16,259 bases of DNA, from contig MHLS01000055.1 of assembly GCA_001819095.1 (NCBI GenBank), positions 1-16,259 of the forward strand, given 5' to 3'. The position numbers and the translations under genes are program-made. This document shows, one piece after another, positions 5,774 through 14,985 of this stretch. The notes beneath the pieces were generated by a model. It ran no database searches. It was not told the origin of the DNA and saw only the letters and a program-made list of their open reading frames with translations. Positions within the stretch are counted from its first letter, which is position 1. The number at the start of each line of letters is the position of its first letter. Origin of the DNA: Candidatus Lloydbacteria bacterium RIFCSPLOWO2_02_FULL_54_12. GTDB taxonomy: Bacteria > Patescibacteriota > Minisyncoccia > Phycocordibacterales > UBA6899.

Positions 5774-5802
5774 TTGACACAAGTATCGAAGTATGCTAGG
5801 TT
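5774..5802 (+). promoter_or_regulatory. Promoter of the candidate structured RNA
   Basis: Perfect -35 TTGACA (5774-5779), 17-bp spacer, -10 TAGGTT (5797-5802, matches TAnnnT). It faces a 360-nt stretch without ORFs that ends in a strong terminator. Confidence 0.6.
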
Positions 5803-5807
5803 AAATG

Positions 5808-6166
5808 TAATTCGATTTGCTCCTCTACTTACGGTGACTCGCTCATTCGTGCGAAGTGTTTTTCTTCGAGCACATCACCCTTCAAACAATTAAGGCCCCA
5901 CAGGCTTCCATGATGCACCTCCAAGGACGTTCTGGTTGCCGCCCCGCGCGTGCCTTTACTGGTACCCTCCTTAGGAATGTATTTAACTTTCTGCATTACA
6001 TGCACAAAGTAGTTGTTTGAAGGGTAATGTCCTCGATTCCCATAGTTGGCAGATCACCACTTATAGGACAAGTACATACTATTCCATTGTTAGAACCGAC
6101 CAATTACTTCAATTACATACGGCAAGATAATGAGATGACAAAAGACCCGCTTAACGCGGGTTTTTT
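5808..6166 (+). ncRNA. Candidate structured noncoding RNA, about 360 nt, class not recognised
   Basis: No protein-coding ORF lies here, yet the stretch is bounded by a good promoter and an intrinsic terminator. Nested complementary segments include: gtaatt 5807-5812 with aattac 6111-6116 (closing stem); ggtga 5833-5837 with tcacc 5875-5879 around a gtgcgaag/cttcg(ag)cac hairpin; cccttcaaacaa 5878-5889 with ttgtttgaaggg 6013-6024 (12 bp, perfect); ccaagga 5921-5927 with tcctt-a-gg 5968-5975; and tgtcct 6028-6033 with aggaca 6065-6070. The helices are mutually compatible apart from 2 nt shared at 5878-5879. Size would suit tmRNA or RNase P RNA, but I see neither the GAAAGUCC core of RNase P nor the T-arm and CCA end of tmRNA, so I leave it unassigned. 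Confidence 0.55.
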
Positions 6167-6167
6167 G
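6140..6167. terminator. Bidirectional terminator between the candidate RNA and pilB
   Basis: acccgc (6145-6150) and gcgggt (6156-6161) form a stem around ttaac, with A-run/T-run flanks (aaaag before, tttttt after). On the plus strand it ends the candidate RNA. On the minus strand it follows the pilB stop and has a tcttttg tail. Confidence 0.85.
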
Positions 6168-6171
6168 TTCC

Positions 6172-7854
<1,683 letters not shown>

Positions 7855-7861
7855 GGAGTAT

Positions 7862-7867
7862 ATTGTA
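7862..7867 (-). promoter_or_regulatory. -10 box of pilB, leaderless layout
   Basis: TACAAT on the minus strand, 7-nt gap, then the pilB ATG at 7854. No convincing -35. Confidence 0.5.
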
Positions 7868-7949
7868 CCCTGCTCTGCCTTTCGTGCGCCATGCCGGAGT
7901 GCTCTGGTGAACGACAAAAAATCCCGCAACCGAGCCTTAGTGTGGATGT

Positions 7950-7978
7950 TTGACAAGTAATGATTTATGGTGTACAAT
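7950..7978 (+). promoter_or_regulatory. Promoter of the FN3-like surface protein, leaderless layout
   Basis: Perfect TTGACA (7950-7955), 17-bp spacer, TACAAT (7973-7978), then 6 nt to the ATG at 7985. The clearest promoter in the window. Confidence 0.85.
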
Positions 7979-7984
7979 CCCTAT

Positions 7985-9628
7985 ATGCAATCGAGAAATA
8001 GAGCGAAACAATACCCCGTTTTTGTCGTGGCCTTGTGCCTCCTCGGTTTTCTCGTGCCCGAAGCGGTCTTTGCGTATGAAGCGGCCCCGATCGCGTACAC
8101 GATGTCTCCGACATTTGTGACGGAAAAAAGTATCCAGTTGAACGGCGCCGTCAAGCCGAATGAAATGGCGGATACCGTCCAGTGGTTCGAGTGGGGGATC
8201 GTCGGGCGTAGCGAAGTGTACAGCACACCCTACGGAAACATTCATGGCGGCAACTCCCAGGTAACGACCCGAGCAACAATCGTCGGACTTGCGCCTGCCA
8301 CCCAGTACTTTTTTCGTCAGGTCGTGGAGAACGGACGCGGCAAAGATATCGGGCAGATTGGCTACGTGACGACCAAGCCGCTTCCCACGGTAGTTCCCCC
8401 GATTGCCGTTGTGGTGACGAACGACGCGATATTCGTCGACGAAACTTCCGCAACGCTTCGCGGTTATGTAAGCCCGCACGGAAACAACGAAACACAGGCA
8501 TGGTTCGAGTGGGGCTTGACCACGAATCTTGAGAACCAAACAGCTCACAGAGGTTTCGGAGGAAATTCGGGTCCCGAAGAGGTCCGCTTGAGCAAACTGA
8601 TGCCGGGAACGCTTTACTATTTTCGCGTGGTCGCTGAGAATTCCTCGGGACGCAGTTACGGAGCGCTCAAAGTACTCCTTACTCGCGGCACGCCGCCCAT
8701 CGTAGAGGCAGATCCCGTCGCGAGCGTAGGCGAGGCGCCGAGGGAGCAGTATGTTCCCGCACCGGTCCGTTCGACGGACGACGGTGTTTCCCGCCAAACG
8801 ACGGCGAGCGGCAAAACGGTCGTTCAGGAAAGGTATACGAACGGTCTGCCGGTCGTCCACAACGCAAGGGATTTCTTCGACAGTATCTTCGGGAGAAAGA
8901 GCGGCGGTGCGCCGGCGAATGCATCGGATGAAGCGGAGAACGCTAAGGAGGAGCAGGTTGCGTCTCCCGCCGCCGCGGACACCTCCGGCGACCTGTGGGG
9001 ATTGCTCGCCGGTGATAAGTCGGTCGAAGTTGCCGTGGAAAAGATTGGCGATGAAGGGGGTGCGCATGTGCCGGTTGAATACCGCATCGCCTTTGCATAC
9101 AATCGGGACGCCATAGCGACGGACGCGAAACTCAAAATCGTTTTTCCGACGGAGGTCATCTATATCGGCGACAATACGAACAATGAACTGCTCGTTGAAA
9201 GCGGCGCTGGTGTGGTACGCACCTACGTCCTTCCCTTGGGGAGACTGGAGCGCGGAGCGACGCGTTCGGTGAGCATACTCGGAATGGTAACGGCCGGCAC
9301 CTCCGGTATTCCCGATGTGCGGGTGCGACTTGAATATACCGACGAAAAAGGTACCCACGTCGTTCCCGCCGGAAGCGGAGCACTGACACAACCCGAGGAG
9401 CACACCGCCGGCGTCGGGGGTATTGCGGGGATTCTCCTTCCGAACTCGCTCTTGGGATGGATTATCTACATCATCTCCGTGATTGCCGCAGTCTTCGGGA
9501 TCCGGAAGCTGAAGGAATATTATACGAGAAAAAAAGAGTTGCTGGCGAGAAGGGATGAGGAGAACGAACAGTTGCGCACGACGGGATTTTTCGGAAGAGA
9601 AGAGGAGGTAACTCCGCAGGGTGCTTGA
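7985..9628 (+). CDS. Secreted, membrane-anchored protein with two fibronectin-III-like domains
   Basis: A 547-aa protein. An N-terminal signal sequence (basic MQSRNRAKQY, then a hydrophobic stretch to VFA near residue 30, possible cleavage before YEA) is followed by two similar beta-sandwich repeats at about 38-130 and 143-235. Both show WFEWG, a G-rich turn and a final P-T-YFR-V-EN strand, the FN3 pattern. A Pro/Ser/Ala-rich linker, a further beta-rich domain (~330-470, DUF11/COG1361-like appearance) and one transmembrane helix (~489-506, LLGWIIYIISVIAAVFGI) follow, then a charged cytoplasmic tail. It is probably a cell-surface adhesin or envelope protein. Start 7985 is set by the promoter; the in-frame ATG at 7967 lies inside it. 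It is divergent from pilB. Confidence 0.85.
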   Translation: MQSRNRAKQYPVFVVALCLLGFLVPEAVFAYEAAPIAYTMSPTFVTEKSIQLNGAVKPNEMADTVQWFEWGIVGRSEVYSTPYGNIHGGNSQVTTRATIVGLAPATQYFFRQVVENGRGKDIGQIGYVTTKPLPTVVPPIAVVVTNDAIFVDETSATLRGYVSPHGNNETQAWFEWGLTTNLENQTAHRGFGGNSGPEEVRLSKLMPGTLYYFRVVAENSSGRSYGALKVLLTRGTPPIVEADPVASVGEAPREQYVPAPVRSTDDGVSRQTTASGKTVVQERYTNGLPVVHNARDFFDSIFGRKSGGAPANASDEAENAKEEQVASPAAADTSGDLWGLLAGDKSVEVAVEKIGDEGGAHVPVEYRIAFAYNRDAIATDAKLKIVFPTEVIYIGDNTNNELLVESGAGVVRTYVLPLGRLERGATRSVSILGMVTAGTSGIPDVRVRLEYTDEKGTHVVPAGSGALTQPEEHTAGVGGIAGILLPNSLLGWIIYIISVIAAVFGIRKLKEYYTRKKELLARRDEENEQLRTTGFFGREEEVTPQGA

Positions 9629-9642
9629 GAAAGTAGATCGTG

Positions 9643-9696
9643 AAATACAAGGTCGGACCTCGGGGATTAACTCCGAGGGTCCGACCTTGTATTTTT
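9643..9696 (+). terminator. Intergenic palindromic repeat, copy C, acting as a terminator
   Basis: The left arm aatacaaggtcggacctcgg matches the reverse complement of the right arm (ccgagggtccgaccttgtatt) with a single-base bulge. The stem is about 20 bp with a short attaa-containing loop, followed by ttttt. It lies 15 nt after the FN3-protein stop. Confidence 0.75.
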
Positions 9697-9713
9697 CGGA
9701 CGTCGACGAGTTC

Positions 9714-9731
9714 TATAATCCGGAATATAGT
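9714..9731 (+). promoter_or_regulatory. -10 boxes upstream of tsaE
   Basis: TATAAT (9714-9719) lies 19 nt before the ATG at 9739, and TATAGT (9726-9731) lies 7 nt before it. The second matches the leaderless spacing seen at other genes. Confidence 0.45.
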
Positions 9732-9738
9732 TGTTTCT

Positions 9739-10170
9739 ATGGAAAAAGTCATCAAAAGCATCCCCGAACTTGAGCGATTCGCGCGGGAATTTCTCGGACA
9801 ACTTTCACCCGACACCGAAGGTGCGACCGTGGTCGGACTCTCGGGCGACCTTGGTTCGGGAAAGACCGCATTTACCAAAGCGGTCGCAAAGATCCTTGGA
9901 GTGAAAGAAAGCGTTTTGTCGCCGACCTTTGTCCTTGCGAAATTTTACGAGCTGTCGGGGCATCCCGCTTGGTCCCGCCTTGTGCATATTGACGCCTATC
10001 GCATTGACGAGCCCGAGGAGCTTCCGGCCTTGCGGTGGGAGGAGATCGCCGTCGATCCGCGCAATTTGGTGCTAATCGAGTGGCCCGAGCGGATAGATGC
10101 GGGGGTCCCGAAAAATATTGCAACGCTCCGTTTTCGTTTTGTTGATGAGACGACGCGTGCTATTGTGTAG
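9739..10170 (+). CDS. tsaE: tRNA threonylcarbamoyladenosine biosynthesis ATPase TsaE
   Basis: TsaE is the small P-loop ATPase that works with TsaB and TsaD to make t6A37 on ANN-decoding tRNAs. In the 143-aa product the P-loop GDLGSGKT is at 36-43, SPTF at 61-64, HIDAYRI at 83-89, and IEWPER at 113-118, all family hallmarks. ATG 9739 is preferred: an upstream in-frame start at 9640 would translate the palindromic repeat. A DUF2007-like gene follows 6 nt after the stop and is probably co-transcribed. Confidence 0.94.
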   Translation: MEKVIKSIPELERFAREFLGQLSPDTEGATVVGLSGDLGSGKTAFTKAVAKILGVKESVLSPTFVLAKFYELSGHPAWSRLVHIDAYRIDEPEELPALRWEEIAVDPRNLVLIEWPERIDAGVPKNIATLRFRFVDETTRAIV

Positions 10171-10176
10171 TGGACT

Positions 10177-10410
10177 ATGGCTACGCGCGTCAAATATTTT
10201 CGCCAGCGGGACCAAATGCAGGAAACGCAGAAGTTCCTGAACGGGCGGAATATCAAATGCTTCGTCCGTGAGCACAAACGCGAAGCCGCCGAAGCGGACA
10301 GCACCCCGTCCGGATACGACCTCTTCGTCTTGCGTGATGAAGACGTGGAAGAGGCAAGGAAACTGCTTGATTACGAATACGGCAGCGAATGGGGTGAGGG
10401 GGTGGCTTAA
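10177..10410 (+). CDS. DUF2007-like small protein
   Basis: A 77-aa soluble protein that resembles the DUF2007 family (putative signal-transducing proteins): an N-terminal strand, a helix with the FLNGRNIKCFVREH pattern (GI--xV), then YDLFVLRDEDVEEARKLLDYE, matching the usual L-V---D---A--LL ending. The start is 6 nt after the tsaE stop. Function is not established for the family. Its stop codon lies inside the first 34-bp repeat copy. Confidence 0.7.
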   Translation: MATRVKYFRQRDQMQETQKFLNGRNIKCFVREHKREAAEADSTPSGYDLFVLRDEDVEEARKLLDYEYGSEWGEGVA

Positions 10411-10551
10411 GGGAACCCGCGAAGCGGGGCCACCCCCGCAAGACCTTTTGAGGGATTTTATGAGCGAAGCGAAATAAAATACCCAAAAGGTGTACAGCGC
10501 CTGTAAGGCGAGGCGACTGGCTTAAGGGAACCCGCGAAGCGGGGCCACCCC
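10401..10551. repeat. Two 34-bp direct repeats with nested hairpins
   Basis: An identical 34-bp segment (starting tggcttaagggaacccgc) occurs at 10403-10436 and 10518-10551. Copy 1 folds as ggtggc/gccacc around cccgc-gaa-gcggg. Between the copies are a hairpin with accttttg (10443-10450) paired to caaaaggt (10484-10491) plus attttat/ataaaat inside, and a small cgcc-tgtaa-ggcg hairpin. It resembles a REP/BIME-type palindromic cluster. With the following sequence to 10703 this is otherwise gene-free. Confidence 0.8.
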
Positions 10552-10703
10552 GCGACCGTAATTCAAGGTGTTATGATGTGAGCATGGTCCCGCTAGAGGT
10601 CGCGGACACCACACGCAAACCATGTTGCCACCTGATATTTTCATTATAAAAAATAAGTGTGCAGGAACGGTCGCGCATTCGTCCGTGTCCTACCTCTAAC
10701 GGG

Positions 10704-13121
10704 ATGGTCAGGAAAGAACTCGCAAAACGTCTCGTGCTTTTTGACGCACATGCGATCGTACATCGGGCGTATCATGCGCTTCCGGATTTTTCGACGAAGG
10801 ACGGCGAACCGACGGGCGGGCTCTACGGCCTCTCCACCATGCTCATTCGCGCGATCACTGACTTGAAGCCGGACTACATGGCCGCGTGCTATGACCTACC
10901 GGGTCCGACATTCCGCCATAAAGAGTATAAAGACTACAAAGCGGGGCGCGCTAAGGCCGATGATGAGCTGAAACAGCAGTTGGGGCGGAGTCGCGACATC
11001 TTTTCTGCGTTCCACATCCCCATCTACGACGCACCCGGTTTTGAGGCTGACGACATGTTGGGGACGATCGTTGAGCAGACAAAGAAGAAAAAAGACCTTG
11101 AGGTCCTGATCGTGACCGGCGACATGGATACGCTCCAACTTGTGAAGGGTATGCGTGTGCGCGTCTTCACTTTACGCAAAGGCATCAACGACACCGTGGT
11201 CTACGACGAGAAGACCGTAAACGAGCGGTTCGGATTCGGTCCCGAGCTCCTTCCCGATTACAAAGGGTTGCGCGGCGACCCGTCGGACAATATCATCGGA
11301 GTTCCGGGCATCGGCGAGAAAACAGGGGGCGAGCTTATTCAAAAATTCGGAACGCTCGAAAAGTTATATACGTTGTTAAAGAAGGAAAAAGGCAAAGACG
11401 AGCTTCTCCGCTCGGGTATCAAGCCTCGCGTCGTTGACCTACTGTCGGAGAACAAAGAGGAGGCGATGTTCTCCAAGATGTTGGCAACGATCCGGAGGGA
11501 CGCACCGATCTCCTTTGCGCTTCCGGAGAAGACGTGGGGAGAAAGTTACACGCCGGACGCAGTCGTCTCTCTTTTCAATCAGCTTGAATTCAGGTCGCTC
11601 TCCGTCCGTGCGCGCGGGCTGCTGTCCAAAAAAGAAGAGAATGAGGGCGACAAAAAGCACTCAAACAAGAACGACACGCCGCCCGCATCCCTCTTTGACG
11701 GCGGAGAGAAGGATGTCGACCCAGTGCTCTTGCGCGAAACGGCGATCGGGCTGTGGCTTCTCGACTCGGACAAGACGACGCCGGGACCCGAGGAGATCTT
11801 CGAGCATACGGGAGAGCGCGACATGCTTGTCGCGAAGCGAAAGATACTTGCGGAGATCAAGGAGGAGGGGTTGGAGCGGCTCTACGACGCCGTTGAGCTC
11901 CCGCTTTTACCCGTCGTCCGACGCGCACAAGAGAAGGGCGTCCTCATCGATGTTGCGTATCTAAAAAAGCTTTCACTTGATTATCACAAGAAACTCGCCA
12001 AGGCGGAGAGCGCAATCTACGAATACGCGGATGAAGTGTTCAATATCAACTCTCCGAAACAGCTCTCGGTTGTTCTTTTTGATAAGTTGCTACTCGCCGC
12101 AAAGGGACTGAAGAAGACGGAGGGTGGTGCGCGGTCGACGAGAGAGTCGGAGCTTGAGAAGTTGAAGGACCTCCACCCGATCATCGCCGAGATATTGAAT
12201 TACCGCGAGACACAGAAACTGCTTTCGACGTACATTGACACCATCCCGACGATGGTGGATGCGGAAGGGCGTTTGCATACGACGCTCAAGCAGGACGGAA
12301 CAACGACCGGACGCTTCTCGTCGTCGGATCCCAACGTGCAGAATATTCCCGTCCGCGAAGGTCTTGGCGCGCCGATCCGCGAGGCGTTCATTTCTCCCAA
12401 GGGGCGGGTGCTCGTTTCCTTTGACTACTCCCAGATCGAGATGAGGGTGCTTGCCATGCTCTCCGAAGATCCCGGCTTGAGGGAGATATTCCGTTCGGGG
12501 GAGGATATCCATACGTCGGTCGCCGCACGCGTCTTTCGTGTTGCTCCGGACGCGGTGACCAAAGAAATGCGTCGCCGCGCGAAGGTTATCAACTTCGGTA
12601 TCATCTACGGCATGGGCGTCTCCGCGCTTCGGGCCAACCTCGGCTCCTCCCGCGAAGAGGCACAACAGTTCTATGATCAGTATTTTCTCGCGTTCCCGAA
12701 GATCGCGGACTATTTCGAGAAGACAAAAAGCGACGCGAAGAAGAAGGGGTACACCGAGACTATCTTTGGCCGCCGCCGGCATTTTCCCAATTTGCGTTCG
12801 CGTATTCCGTTCATGAAGGCGATGGCGGAGCGCATGGCGCAGAACGCACCGATCCAAGGTACGGCCGCCGACTTTGTGAAGATCGCGATGGTGAGGGTTG
12901 AGGAGGCGTTGCACAAAGAAAAACTCGACAAGAATGTCGACCTCTTGCTCCAAGTTCACGACGAACTCATTTTCGAGGTGGACGACGACCGTGAGATGTT
13001 GGGGAAATTTTCCGAAGTCGTTCGTGAGACGATGACCTCTGTGGCAAAGGGCACGAAAGGCGAGAGCGTTCCCCTTGTCGTTAACATGGCTTCCGGCAAA
13101 CGCTGGGGGAGCCTCAAGTGA
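10704..13121 (+). CDS. polA: DNA polymerase I
   Basis: Repair and Okazaki-fragment polymerase. In the 805-aa product the 5'-3' exonuclease domain (about 1-290) contains LVLFDAHAIVHRAYHAL, PDYMAACYDLPGPTFRHKEYKDYKAGR, VTGDMDTLQL and GVPGIGEKT. The polymerase domain has motif A FDYSQIEMR (D574), motif B RRRAKVINFGIIYG (K627, Y635) and motif C QVHDELIFEV (D753). The segment between (about 300-400) is too short for a full 3'-5' exonuclease and shows no DxE/DTE exo motif, so proofreading is probably absent. ATG 10704 is chosen to match family N-termini. An in-frame GTG at 10659 lies 8 nt after TATAAA and would add 15 residues; it cannot be excluded. Confidence 0.95.
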   Translation: MVRKELAKRLVLFDAHAIVHRAYHALPDFSTKDGEPTGGLYGLSTMLIRAITDLKPDYMAACYDLPGPTFRHKEYKDYKAGRAKADDELKQQLGRSRDIFSAFHIPIYDAPGFEADDMLGTIVEQTKKKKDLEVLIVTGDMDTLQLVKGMRVRVFTLRKGINDTVVYDEKTVNERFGFGPELLPDYKGLRGDPSDNIIGVPGIGEKTGGELIQKFGTLEKLYTLLKKEKGKDELLRSGIKPRVVDLLSENKEEAMFSKMLATIRRDAPISFALPEKTWGESYTPDAVVSLFNQLEFRSLSVRARGLLSKKEENEGDKKHSNKNDTPPASLFDGGEKDVDPVLLRETAIGLWLLDSDKTTPGPEEIFEHTGERDMLVAKRKILAEIKEEGLERLYDAVELPLLPVVRRAQEKGVLIDVAYLKKLSLDYHKKLAKAESAIYEYADEVFNINSPKQLSVVLFDKLLLAAKGLKKTEGGARSTRESELEKLKDLHPIIAEILNYRETQKLLSTYIDTIPTMVDAEGRLHTTLKQDGTTTGRFSSSDPNVQNIPVREGLGAPIREAFISPKGRVLVSFDYSQIEMRVLAMLSEDPGLREIFRSGEDIHTSVAARVFRVAPDAVTKEMRRRAKVINFGIIYGMGVSALRANLGSSREEAQQFYDQYFLAFPKIADYFEKTKSDAKKKGYTETIFGRRRHFPNLRSRIPFMKAMAERMAQNAPIQGTAADFVKIAMVRVEEALHKEKLDKNVDLLLQVHDELIFEVDDDREMLGKFSEVVRETMTSVAKGTKGESVPLVVNMASGKRWGSLK

Positions 13122-13143
13122 GCGACGAAGGTGGGGGTTTGTC

Positions 13144-13200
13144 AAAAAATCCAAGGTCGGACCTTGGAGACTGATCCTTAAGGTCCGACCTTGTATTTTT
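13144..13200 (+). terminator. Intergenic palindromic repeat, copy D, acting as the polA terminator
   Basis: aaaaaatccaaggtcggacc (13144-13163) continuing to cctt is complementary, with one mismatch, to the right arm (aaggtccgacc...tttttt, ending about 13200). A T-run follows on the plus strand. It lies 22 nt after the polA stop. The family extension ggccttgcactgtcgagtc continues to about 13220. Confidence 0.75.
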
Positions 13201-13272
13201 TGGCCTTGCACTGTCGAGTCTGTGATTTGGCGGCTTTGTTGAGGGCTATTTTCGACTCGATTCCCAAAACTA

Positions 13273-13301
13273 TTGACGAGAACGCCGTCTTGGTGTACAA
13301 T
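13273..13301 (+). promoter_or_regulatory. Promoter of the 180-aa repeat protein
   Basis: TTGACG (13273-13278), 17-bp spacer, TACAAT (13296-13301). The leader is about 64 nt and carries the SD aaaggag (13359-13365). Confidence 0.75.
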
Positions 13302-13371
13302 GTTCCGTAGGTTTGGGGGTGGGTTATACTCCCTTCGGGTCAAAACTTTCTTCTTTGTAAAGGAGTAGCAC

Positions 13372-13914
13372 ATGAAGAGCATCATCGGAATGTTGGCCGT
13401 TGCCACGTTCGCGTTCGCGGCGCCCACCGCTTACGCACACCACGGACGTCACCACGGCGGTTACCAGAATCATCAGCCGCGCGTCATCGAGCGTCCGGCG
13501 TACGTCCAACGTCACGCCCGTCGCGATGTGGTGGTGGTCGAAAGGCCGCGTTATGTCGCGCCGCGCGTGTACGTTGAGCGGCCGTACTACTACGAAAGGC
13601 CGCGCTACGTTGCTCCGCGCGTCATCGTCGAGCGCCCGTACTACTACGAACGGCAGTATCGTGCGCCGCGCGTTGTCGTGATCGACCGCCCGATGTACCG
13701 TCCCCGCTACGAGTATTGGCCCGCATACACCCACTACGGCCACGGCCGTCATTACGTGGTGCGGTGCGATGCATACGGTGTCGGCACGGTGCTCGGCGTC
13801 ATCGCCGGCGCGGCGATCGGCAACGAGTTCGGCGGCGACCTCGGAGCGGTAGTCGGTGCCATTACCGGTGCAGTTGTCGGAAGCGAGATCGTCAGCGACC
13901 GATATTGTCGCTGA
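13372..13914 (+). CDS. Secreted protein with 18-aa tandem repeats and a glycine-zipper C-terminus
   Basis: A 180-aa protein. A signal peptide (MKSIIGMLAVATFAFAAPTAYA, likely cleaved after residue 22) leads into a His-rich stretch (HHGRHHGG) and three tandem 18-residue units at 57-74, 75-92 and 93-110 built on ERPRYVAPRV-VERPYYY. A Tyr-rich linker and a glycine-zipper segment (about 136-170, GVIAGAAIG...GAVVGAITGAVVG), as in outer-membrane/17-kDa-type small envelope proteins, follow. Two cysteines (C132, C179) could form a disulfide. Good SD (aaaggag, 6-nt spacer), own promoter and own terminator: a monocistronic, probably well-expressed envelope protein. Function unknown. Confidence 0.85.
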   Translation: MKSIIGMLAVATFAFAAPTAYAHHGRHHGGYQNHQPRVIERPAYVQRHARRDVVVVERPRYVAPRVYVERPYYYERPRYVAPRVIVERPYYYERQYRAPRVVVIDRPMYRPRYEYWPAYTHYGHGRHYVVRCDAYGVGTVLGVIAGAAIGNEFGGDLGAVVGAITGAVVGSEIVSDRYCR

Positions 13915-13931
13915 CCGGAAGGAAGTGTTCG

Positions 13932-13958
13932 GGGCGGCCTCTTTGGCCGCCCTTTTTT
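13932..13958 (+). terminator. Terminator of the 180-aa repeat-protein gene
   Basis: gggcggcc (13932-13939) and ggccgccc (13945-13952) form a perfect 8-bp stem with a 5-nt loop, followed by TTTTTT. A textbook intrinsic terminator. Confidence 0.93.
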
Positions 13959-13967
13959 GCTGAAAGA

Positions 13968-14072
13968 AAATACAAGGTCGAACCTTGCCTGCCCGTCCGA
14001 AGTCAGACGCAGGCGGGTGGATTGATTCTTAATGTCCGACCTTATATTTCCGGACCTTGTACTGTCGAGTCC
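13968..14072. repeat. Intergenic palindromic repeat, copy E, with an insert
   Basis: The arms aaaatacaaggtcgaacctt (13968 on) and aatgtccgaccttatattt (to ~14049) flank an internal segment with its own complementarity (cctgc ... gcagg). The right extension cggaccttgtactgtcgagtc matches the one after copy D. It ends just before the holA -10 box. Confidence 0.7.
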
Positions 14073-14084
14073 GCGAATCAATGC

Positions 14085-14090
14085 TAGAAT
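14085..14090 (+). promoter_or_regulatory. -10 box of holA, leaderless layout
   Basis: TAGAAT, then 6 nt, then the GTG start at 14097. No clear -35. Confidence 0.5.
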
Positions 14091-14096
14091 AGTCCT

Positions 14097-14825
14097 GTGA
14101 AACAGCGCGATAAGAGTATCTTCGTCTTTCTCGGCAGCGACGGAAAGCGTGCGCGCGAGGCACTGGGACGCGTGCTCAACGCAGAAAAGACGGCGAGTCC
14201 GAATGCAACCGTCACCGTGTTTGATGACATATCTTTCGATTCCGCGCTCATCGAGGAGGCGCTTGGCGGCGTGTCGCTCTTCGGCGGGAGGAACGTTGTC
14301 GTGATCGACGGCATTCTTGGTAACGAAGGGGGAGAGGAATTTTATTTGTCTTCCGACACACTTCCCCGATCGAGCAACCTCGTGCTCATTCGCGAAACAG
14401 CGCCCAAAAAAGAACTCCGCACACGTTTTTTAGAGTGGGGCGACATCGAAGAGTTTTCGTTGAAGGAGGTTTCGGAAAGACTGAATAACTTTCTCGTCGC
14501 CGATGCCCTTGCGGTGAAGGATAAACGCCTCGCGTGGGCAGAGTTCACCAAGCTTGAGCGCTCCGGCGCATCAATGGAAGAGGTCCACGGCACGATTTTT
14601 TGGGTCGTCAAAGTGCTTTTTTTGTGCAAGACGCAAACGAAGGACGAAGCGATTAGCGCGGGCGTGAAAGAGTACACCTATTGGAAGTATGCGCCGAACG
14701 CAAAACGCTTCCTCCGTTCGGAACTTGAACAGAAGCTTTCAGCATTGAAATCGATGTACCATGTGGCCCACGAAGAAGACGCGGACCTCGGTATTGCGCT
14801 AGAACAATTTTTGTTGAAACTGTAG
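14097..14825 (+). CDS. holA: DNA polymerase III delta subunit (clamp loader)
   Basis: HolA-like delta subunit, which opens the beta clamp. The 242-aa product starts IFVFLGSDGKRAREAL, with the N-terminal delta fold, followed by a region typical of HolA in SLFGGRNVVVIDG and SSNLVLIRETAPKKELRTRFLEW, then the helical C-terminal part (LNNFLVADALAV...LERSGASMEEVHGTIFWVVKVL...). It is shorter than E. coli delta (~340 aa), as in other CPR genomes. It starts with GTG 6 nt after TAGAAT, implying a leaderless message. It is an AAA+-like protein without Walker motifs, as normal for delta. Confidence 0.85.
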   Translation: MKQRDKSIFVFLGSDGKRAREALGRVLNAEKTASPNATVTVFDDISFDSALIEEALGGVSLFGGRNVVVIDGILGNEGGEEFYLSSDTLPRSSNLVLIRETAPKKELRTRFLEWGDIEEFSLKEVSERLNNFLVADALAVKDKRLAWAEFTKLERSGASMEEVHGTIFWVVKVLFLCKTQTKDEAISAGVKEYTYWKYAPNAKRFLRSELEQKLSALKSMYHVAHEEDADLGIALEQFLLKL

Positions 14826-14842
14826 ACATTCTTTTTTTAAAA

Positions 14843-14881
14843 AAGACAAAAAAATAAGGGCCGGTTGGAGATCCGGCCCTT
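14843..14881 (-). terminator. Terminator for adk (minus strand)
   Basis: aagggccgg (14856-14864) and ccggccctt (14873-14881) form a 9-bp stem. Read on the minus strand it is followed by a T-run (tatttttttgtc). It lies about 180 nt past the adk stop. The AT-rich tract 14829-14855 adjoins it and also follows the holA stop. Confidence 0.7.
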
Positions 14882-14914
14882 GATTGGAGGAAAACGTTTT
14901 TTGTTGTGTAAAGA

Positions 14915-14934
14915 ACTACTGCGAGCGCAGTAGT
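14915..14934. repeat. 8-bp hairpin in the holA-adk gap
   Basis: actactgc and gcagtagt around a gagc loop. One of four consecutive hairpins between 14856 and 15059. Confidence 0.6.
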
Positions 14935-14985
14935 CCTTGAAAAAGGGTGGACCCACTGCATCGCGTCTGGAAGAAGTATATAGCG

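Noticed and set aside
5808..6166. tmRNA, RNase P RNA or SRP RNA identity for the candidate RNA
   Set aside because: I found no GAAAGUCC core, no T-arm with CCA end and no SRP Alu/S-domain motif on either strand. Identity is left open.
7937..9403. 488-codon minus-strand open frame opposite the FN3-like gene
   Set aside because: The composition is Arg/His/Cys-rich, typical of a frame opposite a GC-rich gene, with no domain signal. The plus-strand gene has a promoter, signal peptide and domains.
12090..13427. 445-codon minus-strand open frame opposite polA
   Set aside because: It is a shadow of the polA coding frame and crosses the palindromic repeat and the next promoter.
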